Part shown: one piece after another, positions 35,254-43,944 of the stretch
Layout: the number at the start of each line of letters is the position of its first letter
Numbering within the stretch: position 1 is the first letter of the stretch
Source of the DNA: Streptomyces sp. SCL15-4
Lineage (GTDB): Bacteria > Actinomycetota > Actinomycetes > Streptomycetales > Streptomycetaceae
Direction: 5' to 3'
NCBI RefSeq assembly: GCF_033366695.1
Contig: NZ_JAOBTQ010000001.1
Coordinates: forward strand, 8,122,001-8,186,000
DNA: 64,000 nucleotides
The notes under the pieces: model-generated
Told to the model about the DNA's origin: nothing
Databases searched by the model: none
The model's input: the letters and a program-made list of their open reading frames with translations, nothing else
Program-made: the position numbers and the translations under genes

Positions 35254-36393
35254 CCGGACACGGATCGCCTGGACGTCCGCTCCGGCGGCCGTCACTCGAG
35301 GCGGTGCCGGGTGCACCCGGCCGGGCAGGCGCGCCAGGATCTGCCGACTCCGGCCGAGAGCGGTCGAGGCGGGCTGTCGGCGCCCGGTCGAGCGCCTTGT
35401 CCAGGCGCCGCTCGCTGCGGCGTCCCACGGCCCGGACCCTCCTCGGTCACCGGGGGAAGCGGCGGCCGACGACACTGCCGGCGCCGATGGCCGGGTCGTG
35501 TCCGACGCGGACGCCGAACCGGTCGTGGGCCAGGCGGGTCCGCAGCCGGGCAACCTGCGCGCGGGTCCGGTGGCCGGCCGGGCCTCGGGTGCGTCGGCGG
35601 CGGTGACCGGCGGAGTGTCGTGCCCGCTCGCCGTGGCCCGCGCCGGTACGACGGCCTCCGGGCTGTGCGGCGGACGAGCCGACTCCTGAGCCTCGGACGG
35701 GACTGCCGAGCCTCGGACGGCCGGCCGGCGAGTGGGGCCACGCGGGCGTCGAAGCGCTCGGCAGGCCCACGACGGTCGGGGCCGGTGGCGCGCCGTGGTG
35801 CGCGAAGAGCCGTCGGCCGCACCAGGCCGTCCGGTCCCGCGCCGCCGTGACCCGCGAAGGTGACGACGGCGAAGGGGACGATGGCGAAGGTGACGACGAC
35901 GCCGCTGCCGGCCGCCGTGGTGGGCGGTGGTCGGCAACGGCGGGAGAGGTCCGTCGTCGGTGGTCGCGGGCCCGGTTACTCGACGATGACCGGGCGCGGC
36001 AGCCGGTCGCCGGGACGGAGGAAAGGGGAGCCGGGGCCGCTGTCGTCGCGGAACGTCTTGCGGCTGATCCCGCGCCGCCGACGAGTACCCGCGCTGGATG
36101 TCACCGGTGCAGAGCACCAGCCGCACCGTGGCCGAGGATCTCACCCTCGGGGAACGCACCTGGCGGCGGGGGTGCGGGTCCGTCCCCTGGGCCGCCACCA
36201 ACCGGGATTGGAACGTCTGCCCCAACGCCTCCGAGGCCGACGTGGGCGGAGAGACAGTGCCGGGCCCCACCCTTGTACTGGATCTACTTGAGACGGGGCC
36301 CGGTGCGGCGAGAGTGCGCGCATGGCGGTGCGGGGCGGACAGGAGCTCGACGATGGACCGGGGCCGTACGCCTGGACTGGCCGCCTCAGGTGC
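35254..36393. other. Long stretch without a supported gene; short GA-rich repeats
   Basis: About 1.1 kb. Frames on both strands are Arg/Pro/Gly-rich and resemble no family. Around 35862-35905 near-repeats of GACGA(C/T)GGCGAAGG and GGTGACGACG occur in tandem. The region between a TTA-containing ligase and phoD may be a decayed remnant; I cannot name an ancestor. Confidence 0.45.
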
Positions 36394-38034
36394 TCAGGCC
36401 GGCTTGAGTCCTGGGGCGCCGGCTTCCGTGACGAAGGACGCCGCGGTCGTGACGGGTGCGCCCGGCCTGGTGACGTACGGGACGGTCTTGAAGTCGGCGC
36501 GGGCCGCTTCCTGTCCGAGCGTGACGGTCACGTAGCCGCGCCGTCCGTTGTAGAACCTCATGTGCGGGTTGGCCGCGAGGTAGGTGGCCCAGTTGCCCGG
36601 CCGGTCCGCGCCGTCGCGCCCGCTGGTGATCGACGTGGTGACCAGTTCCGTGCCCACGGTCCGGGAACCGGGGTCGCCGAAGTCGCGCTTGATGTCGAAC
36701 GCGTAGTGCACGTGCACGTCGCCGGTGAGGACCACGAGGTTCTCCACGCCGGCGGCCTCGGCCCCCGCCAGGACCCGCTCGCGGGAGGCCGGGTAGCCGT
36801 CCCAGGAGTCCATGGAGACCTTGGACGGCGTAGCGGTGGTGTTGTACCGCCGGGAGAAGGTGACCTGCTGCGGTACGACGTTCCACACCGCCCGCGAGGC
36901 ACGCCAGCCGTCGATCAGCCACCGTTCCTGCGTGGCGCCGGTGAGCGTGCGCGCCGGGTCCTCGGACTCCGGGCCGGGGTACTGCCAGCCGTCGCCGTAG
37001 GCCTGGTCCGAGCGGTACTGGCGGGTGTCCAGGACGTCGAACTGGGCGAGCCGCCCCCAGTGGAGGCGGCGGTAGAGCCGCATGTCGGAGCCGGTGGGCA
37101 GCTGGGGCCGGCGCAGCGGCTGGTTCTCCCAGTAGGCGCGGTAGGCGGAGGCGCGGCGCAGCAGGAACTCCTCGGAGGAGCCACCGTCCTCCGGGGTGTC
37201 GTCGGCGTAGTTGTTCTCCGTCTCGTGGTCGTCCCAGGTGACGACGAAGGGGTGCGCGGCGTGCGCGGCCATCAGGTCCGGGTCGGACTTGAACAGGGCG
37301 TAGCGCAGCCGGTAGTCCTCCAGCGTCACCGTCTCGCGGTTGTAGTGGGCCGGGAGGGTGCGGTCGGTGTAGCCGCGGTCGTTCCCGGTGGCGTTGACGG
37401 CGTACTCGTACAGGTAGTCGCCCAGGTGGAAGACGACGTCCACGTCGTCCTCGGCGAGGTGGCGGTAGGCGGTGTAGTAACCGTCGGCGTAGGCCTGGCA
37501 GGAGACGGCGCCCAGGGTGAGCGCGGCGGGCCGGGCGCCGGGCGGCGGGGCGGTGCGGGTGCGGCCGGTGGGGCTCAGCCATGCGCCGGCCCGGAAGCGG
37601 TAGAAGAACACGCGGTCGGCCGGCAGGTGCGGCACCTCGACGTGGACGGTGTGGCTGAACTCGGGATGGGCGGGGGCGGTGCCGCGCCGGACGATCCGGC
37701 GGAAGTCCGCGTCGTGGGCCAGCTCCCAGTGCACGGTGACGCGCCGCGCGGGCAGTCCGCCGTCGGGCTGGTAGGGCTGCGGGGCCAGCCGGGTCCACAG
37801 CAGGACGGAGTCCGGAAGCGGGTCGCCGGAGGCCACGCCCAGCGTGAACGGGTCGTCGGTGATTCTCCGCGGGTCGAACTCGGCGGCGGCGGCCGTACCG
37901 GCGGCGGGCAGGTTCACGGCGAAGGCGAGCGCGGCGGCGGCGCCGGTGACGGTGAGGAAGCGGCGCCGGCCGAGGTGCCTGGCGGCGGCGCGCAGTTCGG
38001 GTGCGTGCTGGGACGGGCGTACTGCGGGTGTCAT
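36394..38034 (-). CDS. phoD: Tat-secreted alkaline phosphatase/phosphodiesterase PhoD
   Basis: 546 residues. The N-terminus LGRRRFLTVTGAAAALAF is a twin-arginine signal. The PhoD fold is shown by FTLGVASGDPLPDSVLLWTR, GAVSCQAY, the metal-binding FHLGDYLYEY, VVTWDDHETENNYADD and LTGDVHVHYA. PhoD enzymes are Ca/Fe metallophosphoesterases that free phosphate from teichoic acids and phosphodiesters under phosphate limitation. ATG at 38034 follows GGGGAGA. A PHO-box-like repeat lies just upstream (see separate entry). Confidence 0.94.
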   Translation of the reverse strand: MTPAVRPSQHAPELRAAARHLGRRRFLTVTGAAAALAFAVNLPAAGTAAAAEFDPRRITDDPFTLGVASGDPLPDSVLLWTRLAPQPYQPDGGLPARRVTVHWELAHDADFRRIVRRGTAPAHPEFSHTVHVEVPHLPADRVFFYRFRAGAWLSPTGRTRTAPPPGARPAALTLGAVSCQAYADGYYTAYRHLAEDDVDVVFHLGDYLYEYAVNATGNDRGYTDRTLPAHYNRETVTLEDYRLRYALFKSDPDLMAAHAAHPFVVTWDDHETENNYADDTPEDGGSSEEFLLRRASAYRAYWENQPLRRPQLPTGSDMRLYRRLHWGRLAQFDVLDTRQYRSDQAYGDGWQYPGPESEDPARTLTGATQERWLIDGWRASRAVWNVVPQQVTFSRRYNTTATPSKVSMDSWDGYPASRERVLAGAEAAGVENLVVLTGDVHVHYAFDIKRDFGDPGSRTVGTELVTTSITSGRDGADRPGNWATYLAANPHMRFYNGRRGYVTVTLGQEAARADFKTVPYVTRPGAPVTTAASFVTEAGAPGLKPA

Positions 38035-38065
38035 CCGGTCTCTCCCCTGTGGCGGTGAATGCAGG

Positions 38066-38087
38066 GGGCAGTTGACAGGGCCGTGAC
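38066..38087 (-). promoter_or_regulatory. PHO-box-like direct repeat upstream of phoD
   Basis: On the minus strand GTCACGGCCCT is followed directly by GTCAACTGCCC: two GTCA cores exactly 11 nt apart, the spacing of PhoP direct-repeat units in Streptomyces. The repeat ends about 31 nt before the phoD start codon. Confidence 0.5.
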
Positions 38088-38399
38088 TACCGCGACAGGG
38101 CGCGAGCTTGGCAGGCTCATGACGCTCGTATGACGGAAGCACGCGTTCCGGCTGTCGGCCGGCGAGCGGTGCGGCCGCGGGCGGACGGTCGGCGTCGCAG
38201 CGCGCCTTGGACGTCAACCAGTGCGTTATCCCACTGGTTGCAGGCCGCCCTCGGAGAACTCAACCCTGTGCGGGATTCGCCGGGCCGGGGGCCGTCCGTA
38301 ACGTTCGACGGGCACACACGGGGGTGGCGGCAACGCCGTCGGTCAGGGACTTCCGGCTGCCGCCCGTCCTTTCCCCGCGACACACACCACGGAGGAAAG

Positions 38400-38996
38400 A
38401 TGAAGTCTGCGACCCGGTCCGGAGCGGTTCGAGATGTCACCAGGCGCAAGGCGGCGGCACTCGCGGGCATCGCACTCGCGCTGGGCACGGCGATGACCGG
38501 CGCCACGACCGCACAGGCTGCGCCCGAGTCCGCGCGGGCGGCCAAGGCGACGCCGTTCTACGACTCGCTGGTCAACTACCACTCCGGCAAGTGCCTGGAG
38601 ATACCGGGAGGATCGACCAAGAACGGCGTCCAGGCACAGCAGTGGACGTGCAACGGCAGGAAGCACCAGAAGTGGATGCTGCGGTACTCCGAGACGCGTG
38701 TCGGCCTGAAGCTGTACTACGCGGTCAACGAGCGCAGCGGCAAGTGCCTGTCCGTCAAGGGCGGCAGCAGCAAGAACGGCACGCAGATCATCCAGTGGCC
38801 CTGCCGGGTCGGCGACATCGCGGAACTCTTCGCCCCGCTGAAGGTCAACGACGTGCCGGGTACGAACTTCGTCCTGTGGAACGCCAAGACCGGCAAGTAC
38901 CCGCAGGTCGACGGGGCCAGCCAGGCCAACGGCGCCAAGGTCAGCCAGTGGAAGGGACAGAGCGGCAAGCACCACTTCTACTGGCGCTTCAACTGA
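38400..38996 (+). CDS. Secreted ricin-type beta-trefoil lectin
   Basis: 198 residues. A signal peptide (cleavage near AQAA, residue 41) is followed by a single trefoil: SGKCLEIPGGSTKNGVQAQQ then WTC in the first repeat, SGKCLSVKGGSSKNG with QIIQWPC in the second, and GKYPQVDGASQANG with QWKGQSG in the third. There is no attached enzyme, so it is probably a free carbohydrate-binding protein. ATG at 38400 has GGAGG 4 nt upstream. It is divergent from phoD, with about 365 bp between that hold no other gene. Confidence 0.88.
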   Translation: MKSATRSGAVRDVTRRKAAALAGIALALGTAMTGATTAQAAPESARAAKATPFYDSLVNYHSGKCLEIPGGSTKNGVQAQQWTCNGRKHQKWMLRYSETRVGLKLYYAVNERSGKCLSVKGGSSKNGTQIIQWPCRVGDIAELFAPLKVNDVPGTNFVLWNAKTGKYPQVDGASQANGAKVSQWKGQSGKHHFYWRFN

Positions 38997-39033
38997 GCGC
39001 GCCCGCCGGATCAGGCCCCGGCCTCGCACTCTC

Positions 39034-39068
39034 GGCAGGCGGTTCGCTCATCGAGCGGGCCGCCTGCC
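39034..39068. terminator. Hairpin terminator between lectin and phzF-like gene
   Basis: A 16-bp stem (39034-39049 with 39053-39068), two G-U pairs, 3-nt loop. It sits between convergent genes. Confidence 0.8.
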
Positions 39069-39172
39069 CGTGCGCGGTCGCCGGCCGTGCGGGACGCGGG
39101 GACGCGGGTCGGCTCCTCCGGTCCGCCGGCCGCGCATCCTCGCCGGTCCGCGACCAGGCCCGTGATGACCCG

Positions 39173-40090
39173 CTACGGCCGCGGCGCCGGCGTCGGCCGG
39201 ATACCGATCGCGGCCCCGGTGACGCGTACCCGCGGATCGCCGGCCCGCAGGACGACCTCCAACAGTGACGGGCGGCCCATGTCGTGGCCCTGGTGGAGAG
39301 TGAGCCTCGCGTCGGCCGGGACGAGGCTCAAGTGGCGGGCGTAGGCGCCGAACGCCGCGGCCGCGGCGCCCGTCGCGGCGTCCTCCACCACGCCGCCGAC
39401 CGGGAACGGATCGCGGACGTGGAAGACGGTCGCCGTCTCACGCCACACCAACTGCACGGTCGTCAGGTCCAGCCGCCGCATCAGCCGCAACAGCCGTTCG
39501 AAGTCGTAGTCCAGGGCGGCCAGTCGCTCACGGGTCGCGGCCGCGAGGACCAGATGGCGCACGCCCGCGAAGGCGATCTTCGCGGGCAGGGCGTCATCCA
39601 GCTCGCCGGGCTGCCAGCCGAGCGCCGCCAGGGCCTCCGCCACATCCGCCGGAGCGGCGTCGAGCACGTGGGGCTCGACGCTGGTGAGGGTGGCTTTGAG
39701 CACGCCGTTCTCTTCGCGGACGGTGACGGGCACGTGGCCCGCGGCGGTGTGGAAGCCGAAGTCGCCTTCGCCGAGGCGCTCGCCGAGCGCCACCGCGGTG
39801 GCCACGGTGGCGTGGCCGCAGAAGCCCACTTCCGCCTTGGGACTGAAGAACCGCAGTGTGAACGACCGGTCGTCGTCCGGGTCGGGCCCGGGAGTGACGA
39901 AGGCGGACTCCGAGTAACCGAGTTCGGCGGCGATCGTCACCATCTCGGCATCGTCGAGAAGCGAGGCGTCCAGGACGACCCCGGCGCCGTTGCCGCCGGC
40001 CGGGCTCGTGGTGAAGGCGGCGTAGTGCAGCACCTCGGCGGGCAGATGCCGGGCCGGTTCGGTCGCGGTGGTCCTCGTCGGGTTCGTCAT
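39173..40090 (-). CDS. PhzF-family isomerase/epimerase
   Basis: 305 residues. Catalytic Glu in GYSESAF, the FCGHATVATA loop and the second-lobe signature VVEDAATGAAAAAFGAY mark the PhzF/diaminopimelate-epimerase-like fold. PhzF isomerises dihydro-hydroxyanthranilate in phenazine synthesis, but no other phz gene is here, so most such stand-alone members have unknown substrates. ATG at 40090. It is divergent from the ArsR-type regulator at 40221, which probably represses it. Confidence 0.85.
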   Translation of the reverse strand: MTNPTRTTATEPARHLPAEVLHYAAFTTSPAGGNGAGVVLDASLLDDAEMVTIAAELGYSESAFVTPGPDPDDDRSFTLRFFSPKAEVGFCGHATVATAVALGERLGEGDFGFHTAAGHVPVTVREENGVLKATLTSVEPHVLDAAPADVAEALAALGWQPGELDDALPAKIAFAGVRHLVLAAATRERLAALDYDFERLLRLMRRLDLTTVQLVWRETATVFHVRDPFPVGGVVEDAATGAAAAAFGAYARHLSLVPADARLTLHQGHDMGRPSLLEVVLRAGDPRVRVTGAAIGIRPTPAPRP

Positions 40091-40093
40091 GGT

Positions 40094-40169
40094 CGATCAT
40101 TCTCTCCTGTGGGGCTCCTTACGGGCCCGCCGGGTGACGGGCCGCGTTCCTCTCACGGAGAGATGATCG
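40094..40169. promoter_or_regulatory. Inverted repeat in the phzF/arsR divergent promoter
   Basis: CGATCAT at 40094-40100 followed by TCTCTCC is mirrored by GGAGAG then ATGATCG at 40163-40169, about 60 nt apart. Two palindromic CGTACG hexamers lie further on near 40186 and 40207. Any of these may be the ArsR-type operator. Confidence 0.35.
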
Positions 40170-40220
40170 AAGCCGAATACTTCGCCGTACGTAAAAGTGT
40201 CGACGTCGTACGCTGCGTTG

Positions 40221-40982
40221 ATGATGGACGAGCCCCTCAAGCAGCAGACCGACGTCGCCCGCGCCGCGGCGTTGATCGCCGACCCTTCGCGGGCCCGGAT
40301 GCTCAAGTGCCTGGGCGACGGCCGCGCCCTGCCCGCCGGCGCGCTCGCCGGCGAGGCCGGAGTCAGCGCCGCCACCGCGAGCGTGCACCTGGCCAAGCTG
40401 GTCGAGGGCGAGCTCGTCACGGTCAGCCGGCAGGGACGGCACCGCTACTACCGACTGGCCGGCCCGGACGTCTCCGCCGCCCTCGAAGCCCTGGCACTGA
40501 TCGCCCCGCCACTGCCCGTCACCTCACTGAAGCAGAGCAACCGCGCGGGCGCCCTGCACCGCGCCCGCACCTGCTACGACCACCTGGCCGGACAGCTCGG
40601 CACCGGCTTGATGGGCGCGCTGCTCGACCGCGGCGTGCTGACCGGCTACGACGGCGTGCACCGCCCCGAGGAGGCCGTGCGCGACCGCCCTGCCTCCCAC
40701 GGACGCGACATCCGCTACGAACTCACCGACAGCGGCCGGGCGGAATTGCGTGAACTCGGCGTCGACGCAGGCCGGTTGCCGCCCCGCCGCCCCGTGGTGC
40801 GCTACTGCGTCGACTGGAGCGAGCACCGGCACCACATCGCCGGCGGTCTGGGCGCGGCGTTGACGTCCCGGCTGTTCGAGCTGGAGTGGGTGCGCTGGGG
40901 AGCGGCGCCGCGCGTGGTCCAGGTGACCGACAAGGGGATAGCGGGTCTGGAGCGCGCGCTCGGGCTGATTGTCGCGCGGTAG
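40221..40982 (+). CDS. ArsR-family winged-helix regulator
   Basis: 253 residues. The N-terminal winged helix (ADPSRARMLKCLGDGRALPA, LAGEAGVSAATASVHLAKLV, RQGRHRYYRLAG) is ArsR/SmtB-like, but there is no metal-binding CxC in helix 3. The C-terminal half is a long effector domain with RPVVRYCVDWSEHRHHIAG, found in many actinobacterial one-component regulators. The start is uncertain: ATG at 40221 has no ribosome site and could be leaderless, and GTG at 40197 would add eight residues. Divergent from the PhzF-like gene. Confidence 0.82.
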   Translation: MMDEPLKQQTDVARAAALIADPSRARMLKCLGDGRALPAGALAGEAGVSAATASVHLAKLVEGELVTVSRQGRHRYYRLAGPDVSAALEALALIAPPLPVTSLKQSNRAGALHRARTCYDHLAGQLGTGLMGALLDRGVLTGYDGVHRPEEAVRDRPASHGRDIRYELTDSGRAELRELGVDAGRLPPRRPVVRYCVDWSEHRHHIAGGLGAALTSRLFELEWVRWGAAPRVVQVTDKGIAGLERALGLIVAR

Positions 40983-41310
40983 CGGGATGAGCGAAGGGTG
41001 CGACCTGGTGCCGGCCGAGCGGGCCGCCGACACTCGCGCGGACTGATCATCTTCGGGTCCGGACGTATATCGGCACACGCATGGCAGCGAGCGTTTCCGC
41101 CGCCCGGTCGCCGGCCCGCTCACCCTCGCGCCACGAAGAGGCGCCGTGTCCGTGCCCCGATTGCCTTGTTACCGAATGCGGACAGATGGCAGCGAACGAC
41201 GCTCGGCCCGGCGTCGTCTCACGGGGTGCAGCGAAACAGCCGAAACGTCCGGCCGCCCCGCGGGAGCGGGGGAGTGCCGCGTCCTGACAGACCTTGAGGG
41301 AGTTCTCATC
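40983..41310. other. Intergenic region, no gene
   Basis: About 330 bp between the ArsR-type gene and the lipoprotein gene. Open frames here have poor third-position bias. I see no clear promoter or repeat. Confidence 0.5.
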
Positions 41311-42024
41311 ATGACCACGCACCGTGCCCGTCGTACCGCCCGTTCCGCCGCCCTGGCCGCCGCCACCGCCGCGCTGGCGCTGGGCCTGACCGCCTGTGCC
41401 GGCGCCGGCGACGGCTCGAAGGCGGCGGGCGGCGACCACGCCGCTGGTGGCGCCCGGAGCGGGGCCGCGTCCGACGCGGCGGCCGGCCAGGACAGCGCGA
41501 AGCAGGCCGAGAGCGGTGGTGACGTCGCGCAGGGGATGCGCTCGGCGTCCGCCATGGGCGGGGCGGAGGAGATCGCGAGCAAGGCCGCGACGGTCGGTGC
41601 CCAGCCGTGCCGTGGGGACGAGCTGGCGGTCACCGCGGTACACCGGTTCGCCGGTGAGCAGGGCGACCACCTGCTGCTCACCGCGGTGAACGAGGGCACC
41701 AAGCCGTGCTGGGTCACCTCGTACCCGGCCGTGGTGCTCGACTGGAACGTCGACAACCAGGTACTGCCGCACTCGAAGAGGGACAACCCGGGCGGCGACC
41801 GGCACATCACGCTCCGTCCCGGAGGCAAGGCGTACAGCGCGGTGAACCTCTTCGACTACGGCTCGAAGAACCACACGGCGCAGTCGCTCGCCCTGGCGCT
41901 GCACGGCGCGGACGGACACAACGGCCCGTTCTACTCCGTCGCCGTCAAGGGCCAGAAGCCGCAGTTCAGCTGGAACGAGGCCGACGTGCTGAACTGGAGC
42001 ACCGAGAAGCCGTACGACTTCTGA
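41311..42024 (+). CDS. DUF4232-like secreted lipoprotein
   Basis: 237 residues. The signal ends in a lipobox, LGLTACAGAG, so Cys (about residue 30) should be lipidated. A Gly/Ala/Ser-rich linker to about residue 95 leads to a beta-rich domain with paired Cys (QPCRGDELAVTAVHR and TKPCWVTSYPAVVL) and LRPGGKAYSAV, which resembles DUF4232 extracytoplasmic domains. Function unknown; these are common in Streptomyces envelopes. ATG at 41311 follows GAGGGAG. Confidence 0.75.
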   Translation: MTTHRARRTARSAALAAATAALALGLTACAGAGDGSKAAGGDHAAGGARSGAASDAAAGQDSAKQAESGGDVAQGMRSASAMGGAEEIASKAATVGAQPCRGDELAVTAVHRFAGEQGDHLLLTAVNEGTKPCWVTSYPAVVLDWNVDNQVLPHSKRDNPGGDRHITLRPGGKAYSAVNLFDYGSKNHTAQSLALALHGADGHNGPFYSVAVKGQKPQFSWNEADVLNWSTEKPYDF

Positions 42025-42448
42025 CGGATCTTGTGTCAGAGGGTGTGTGGCGGGGCGCCGCCTTCGAGACCGCGGTCACATTCGAGGGTCCGGAACGGTG
42101 ACCCAGCGCGAGAATCCGGGCGCACGGCGCGAGCGGGCCGGTGAAGGACCCCACATGACGCACGTCACCTACGACCCCGCACCGTAGTACCTTTTGCCCG
42201 ATTCACCCCGCCCCGCACCCCCTCCGACCTGCACATTGAGACGCACACCACATCCCCGGCATTCCTCACCGATCCGGCCACCACTAGTAAAGAGGGTCAT
42301 TGCGGGCATCTGCCGGGCCTGCTTATCTGGACGACGTCGCCAGGCGCCACGAGCCCCGCAGCGGGCCGCGGCGCCGACGTATGCGAGCCACCCACCCCGG
42401 CCCACCCCATACGAGCGACACCCCCGTCCCCGACGCAAGAGGTAATCC
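42025..42448. other. Leader region upstream of the transglycosylase gene
   Basis: About 420 bp without a gene. TAGTAAAG near 42285 is a possible -10, which would give a leader of about 150 nt. I looked for the c-di-AMP (ydaO) riboswitch often found before Streptomyces cell-wall hydrolases and could not recognise its conserved blocks. Confidence 0.4.
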
Positions 42449-42862
42449 GTGTCCGTCTCCTTCATCCGCCGCATCGCCTCCCCGAAGAAGGCCCTCACCA
42501 CCGCCGCCGTGGCCGCCGCCACCGCCGGCATGGCACTCACCGCCGCCCCGGCACACGCCGCCCCGGCCCAGGCCTCCTCCGCCCAGGCGATCGCGCACAA
42601 GATGATCCCGGACGCCGCCCAGTTCAACGCCTTCAGCAAGATCGTCTCGCACGAAAGCGGCTGGAACCCCAGCGCCACCAACAGCTCCTCCGGCGCCTAC
42701 GGCCTCGTCCAGGCCCTGCCGGCCTCCAAGATGGCCTCCGCCGGCACCGACTGGAAGACCAACCCCGCCACCCAGATCAAGTGGGGCCTGGACTACATGA
42801 ACTCCCGCTACGGCAGCCCCGTCAAGGCCTGGAACTTCTGGCAGGCCAACGGCTGGTACTAA
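42449..42862 (+). CDS. Small secreted lytic transglycosylase-like protein (SLT domain)
   Basis: 137 residues. A signal peptide ending at AHAAPAQA precedes one compact SLT-type domain with the catalytic Glu in IVSHESGWNPSATNSSSGAY then GLVQALP, and the closing WGLDYMNSRYGSPVKAWNFW. Such proteins cleave peptidoglycan during growth and resuscitation. GTG at 42449 with AAGAGGT upstream. It stands alone and is followed by a hairpin terminator. Confidence 0.88.
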   Translation: MSVSFIRRIASPKKALTTAAVAAATAGMALTAAPAHAAPAQASSAQAIAHKMIPDAAQFNAFSKIVSHESGWNPSATNSSSGAYGLVQALPASKMASAGTDWKTNPATQIKWGLDYMNSRYGSPVKAWNFWQANGWY

Positions 42863-42946
42863 GCCGACAGCACCCCTCGAGGGGCCAGGCGCACCACCAT
42901 CGCCGCCGCCCCTCACAGCGGCCCACCGGCCGCACCGCACGCTTCC

Positions 42947-42973
42947 GCGCCCCCGCCCACCCGGCGGGGGCGC
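42947..42973 (+). terminator. Hairpin terminator after the transglycosylase gene
   Basis: Perfect 11-bp stem GCGCCCCCGCC / GGCGGGGGCGC, 5-nt loop, about 85 nt after the stop codon. Confidence 0.65.
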
Positions 42974-43861
42974 ACGCGCGTCCATGGCGCGTCCGCCGGT
43001 CGGGCAGCCGCCCTCCGCGCCTCCGCGGTGACCGCCGCGGTGCACTCCGTGCGGGGTGGATGGCAGGCCGCCGGCGTGCGGGAAGCGGCCGGCCGGCGCG
43101 GTGCCGCGGGCCAGTCGGCGCGGGGCCCCCGCACTCGCGCTGTGATCAGCGCGTCGAAGGCCCTCACGTGGCCGATCGAGGACAGGCGCCGGTGAGCGTG
43201 CCGCCCAGGTCCCGGGCCGTCCGAACGAACACGCCGTGCAGGTCCCGGGCCGCCTGTGGCTGCGACTCCGCTTTGCGGCGTTGCAGCATCAGCAGCACCC
43301 GGGTCGCCTCCGCGGCGATCGGCCGGTGCGGCGCGGGGCAGGACTGGCGCACGGCCTACCGGGTCGTCCGCGAGGTCGCGAAGGCTGTCCTGCCGGTGCT
43401 GGAGAAGCGCGGTCTGTGGCGGTATCCGGCGGGCCCGCGCACCGTCGAGGCGGGCATCGTCCCGTTCGCCGCCCGCTGAGCGCGGCACCGGCGTCTTCGC
43501 AGGCCCGTGCGCCCGGGCCGGGTCCCACCGGTCCGGGCGGACCGAGGCCCGGCATTTGACGCGCGGGGCCCCGTACCGTCCGGCGCCCGGCACGCGAGCC
43601 GCGGGCCCACCGGCTCGTCGGGACCCCGTCCAGCGCGCGACGCCGCGATCGTGCCACGACCCGGACGGCACCGCCGCGACGAGCGCCCGGCACCGGATCT
43701 CCGGCGGCCGGCTCGGTCCGCGCATCCGCACGCCGGCCGGGCCCGGTCTTCCGGCGGCGGCGCTTCCACCGTGCCGAGGCGCACCCGGTGCGTCTCCCGC
43801 CCGGGCACGGCGGCGGCCCCTCGTCCGGTGCGCGGATGTCCCTCCGGCCGCGCATGACGGA
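42974..43861. other. Long stretch without a supported gene
   Basis: Nearly 0.9 kb. On the plus strand 43339-43479 encodes a helix-like end (TAYRVVREVAKAVLPVLEKR) that looks more coding than its surroundings, but it has no convincing start and no family match. The rest is Arg/Pro/Gly-rich shadow frame. It may hold a decayed gene. Confidence 0.4.
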
Positions 43862-43900
43862 GCCCCGGCCGGCCCCCGTCCCACGGGGACCGGCCGGGGC
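43862..43900 (-). terminator. Strong hairpin terminator of the double peptidase gene
   Basis: An 18-bp stem (43862-43879 with 43883-43900) with one mismatch and a 3-nt loop, 45 nt beyond the stop codon on the minus strand. Confidence 0.8.
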
Positions 43901-43944
43901 CGGTGTGTGCGGTCGTGCGTGTGTGTCCTGCCGGGTGGCGACCG

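Noticed and set aside
34129..36270. Minus-strand open frame of about 700 codons
   Set aside because: It is antisense to the ligase gene for half its length, is Arg/Pro/Ala-rich and shows no family motif; typical shadow frame in GC-rich DNA.
39173..40090. Phenazine pathway from the PhzF-like protein
   Set aside because: No other phz gene is nearby, and most stand-alone PhzF relatives are not phenazine enzymes.
42140..42448. c-di-AMP (ydaO) riboswitch before the transglycosylase gene
   Set aside because: Expected from other Streptomyces cell-wall hydrolase genes, but I could not find its conserved sequence blocks.
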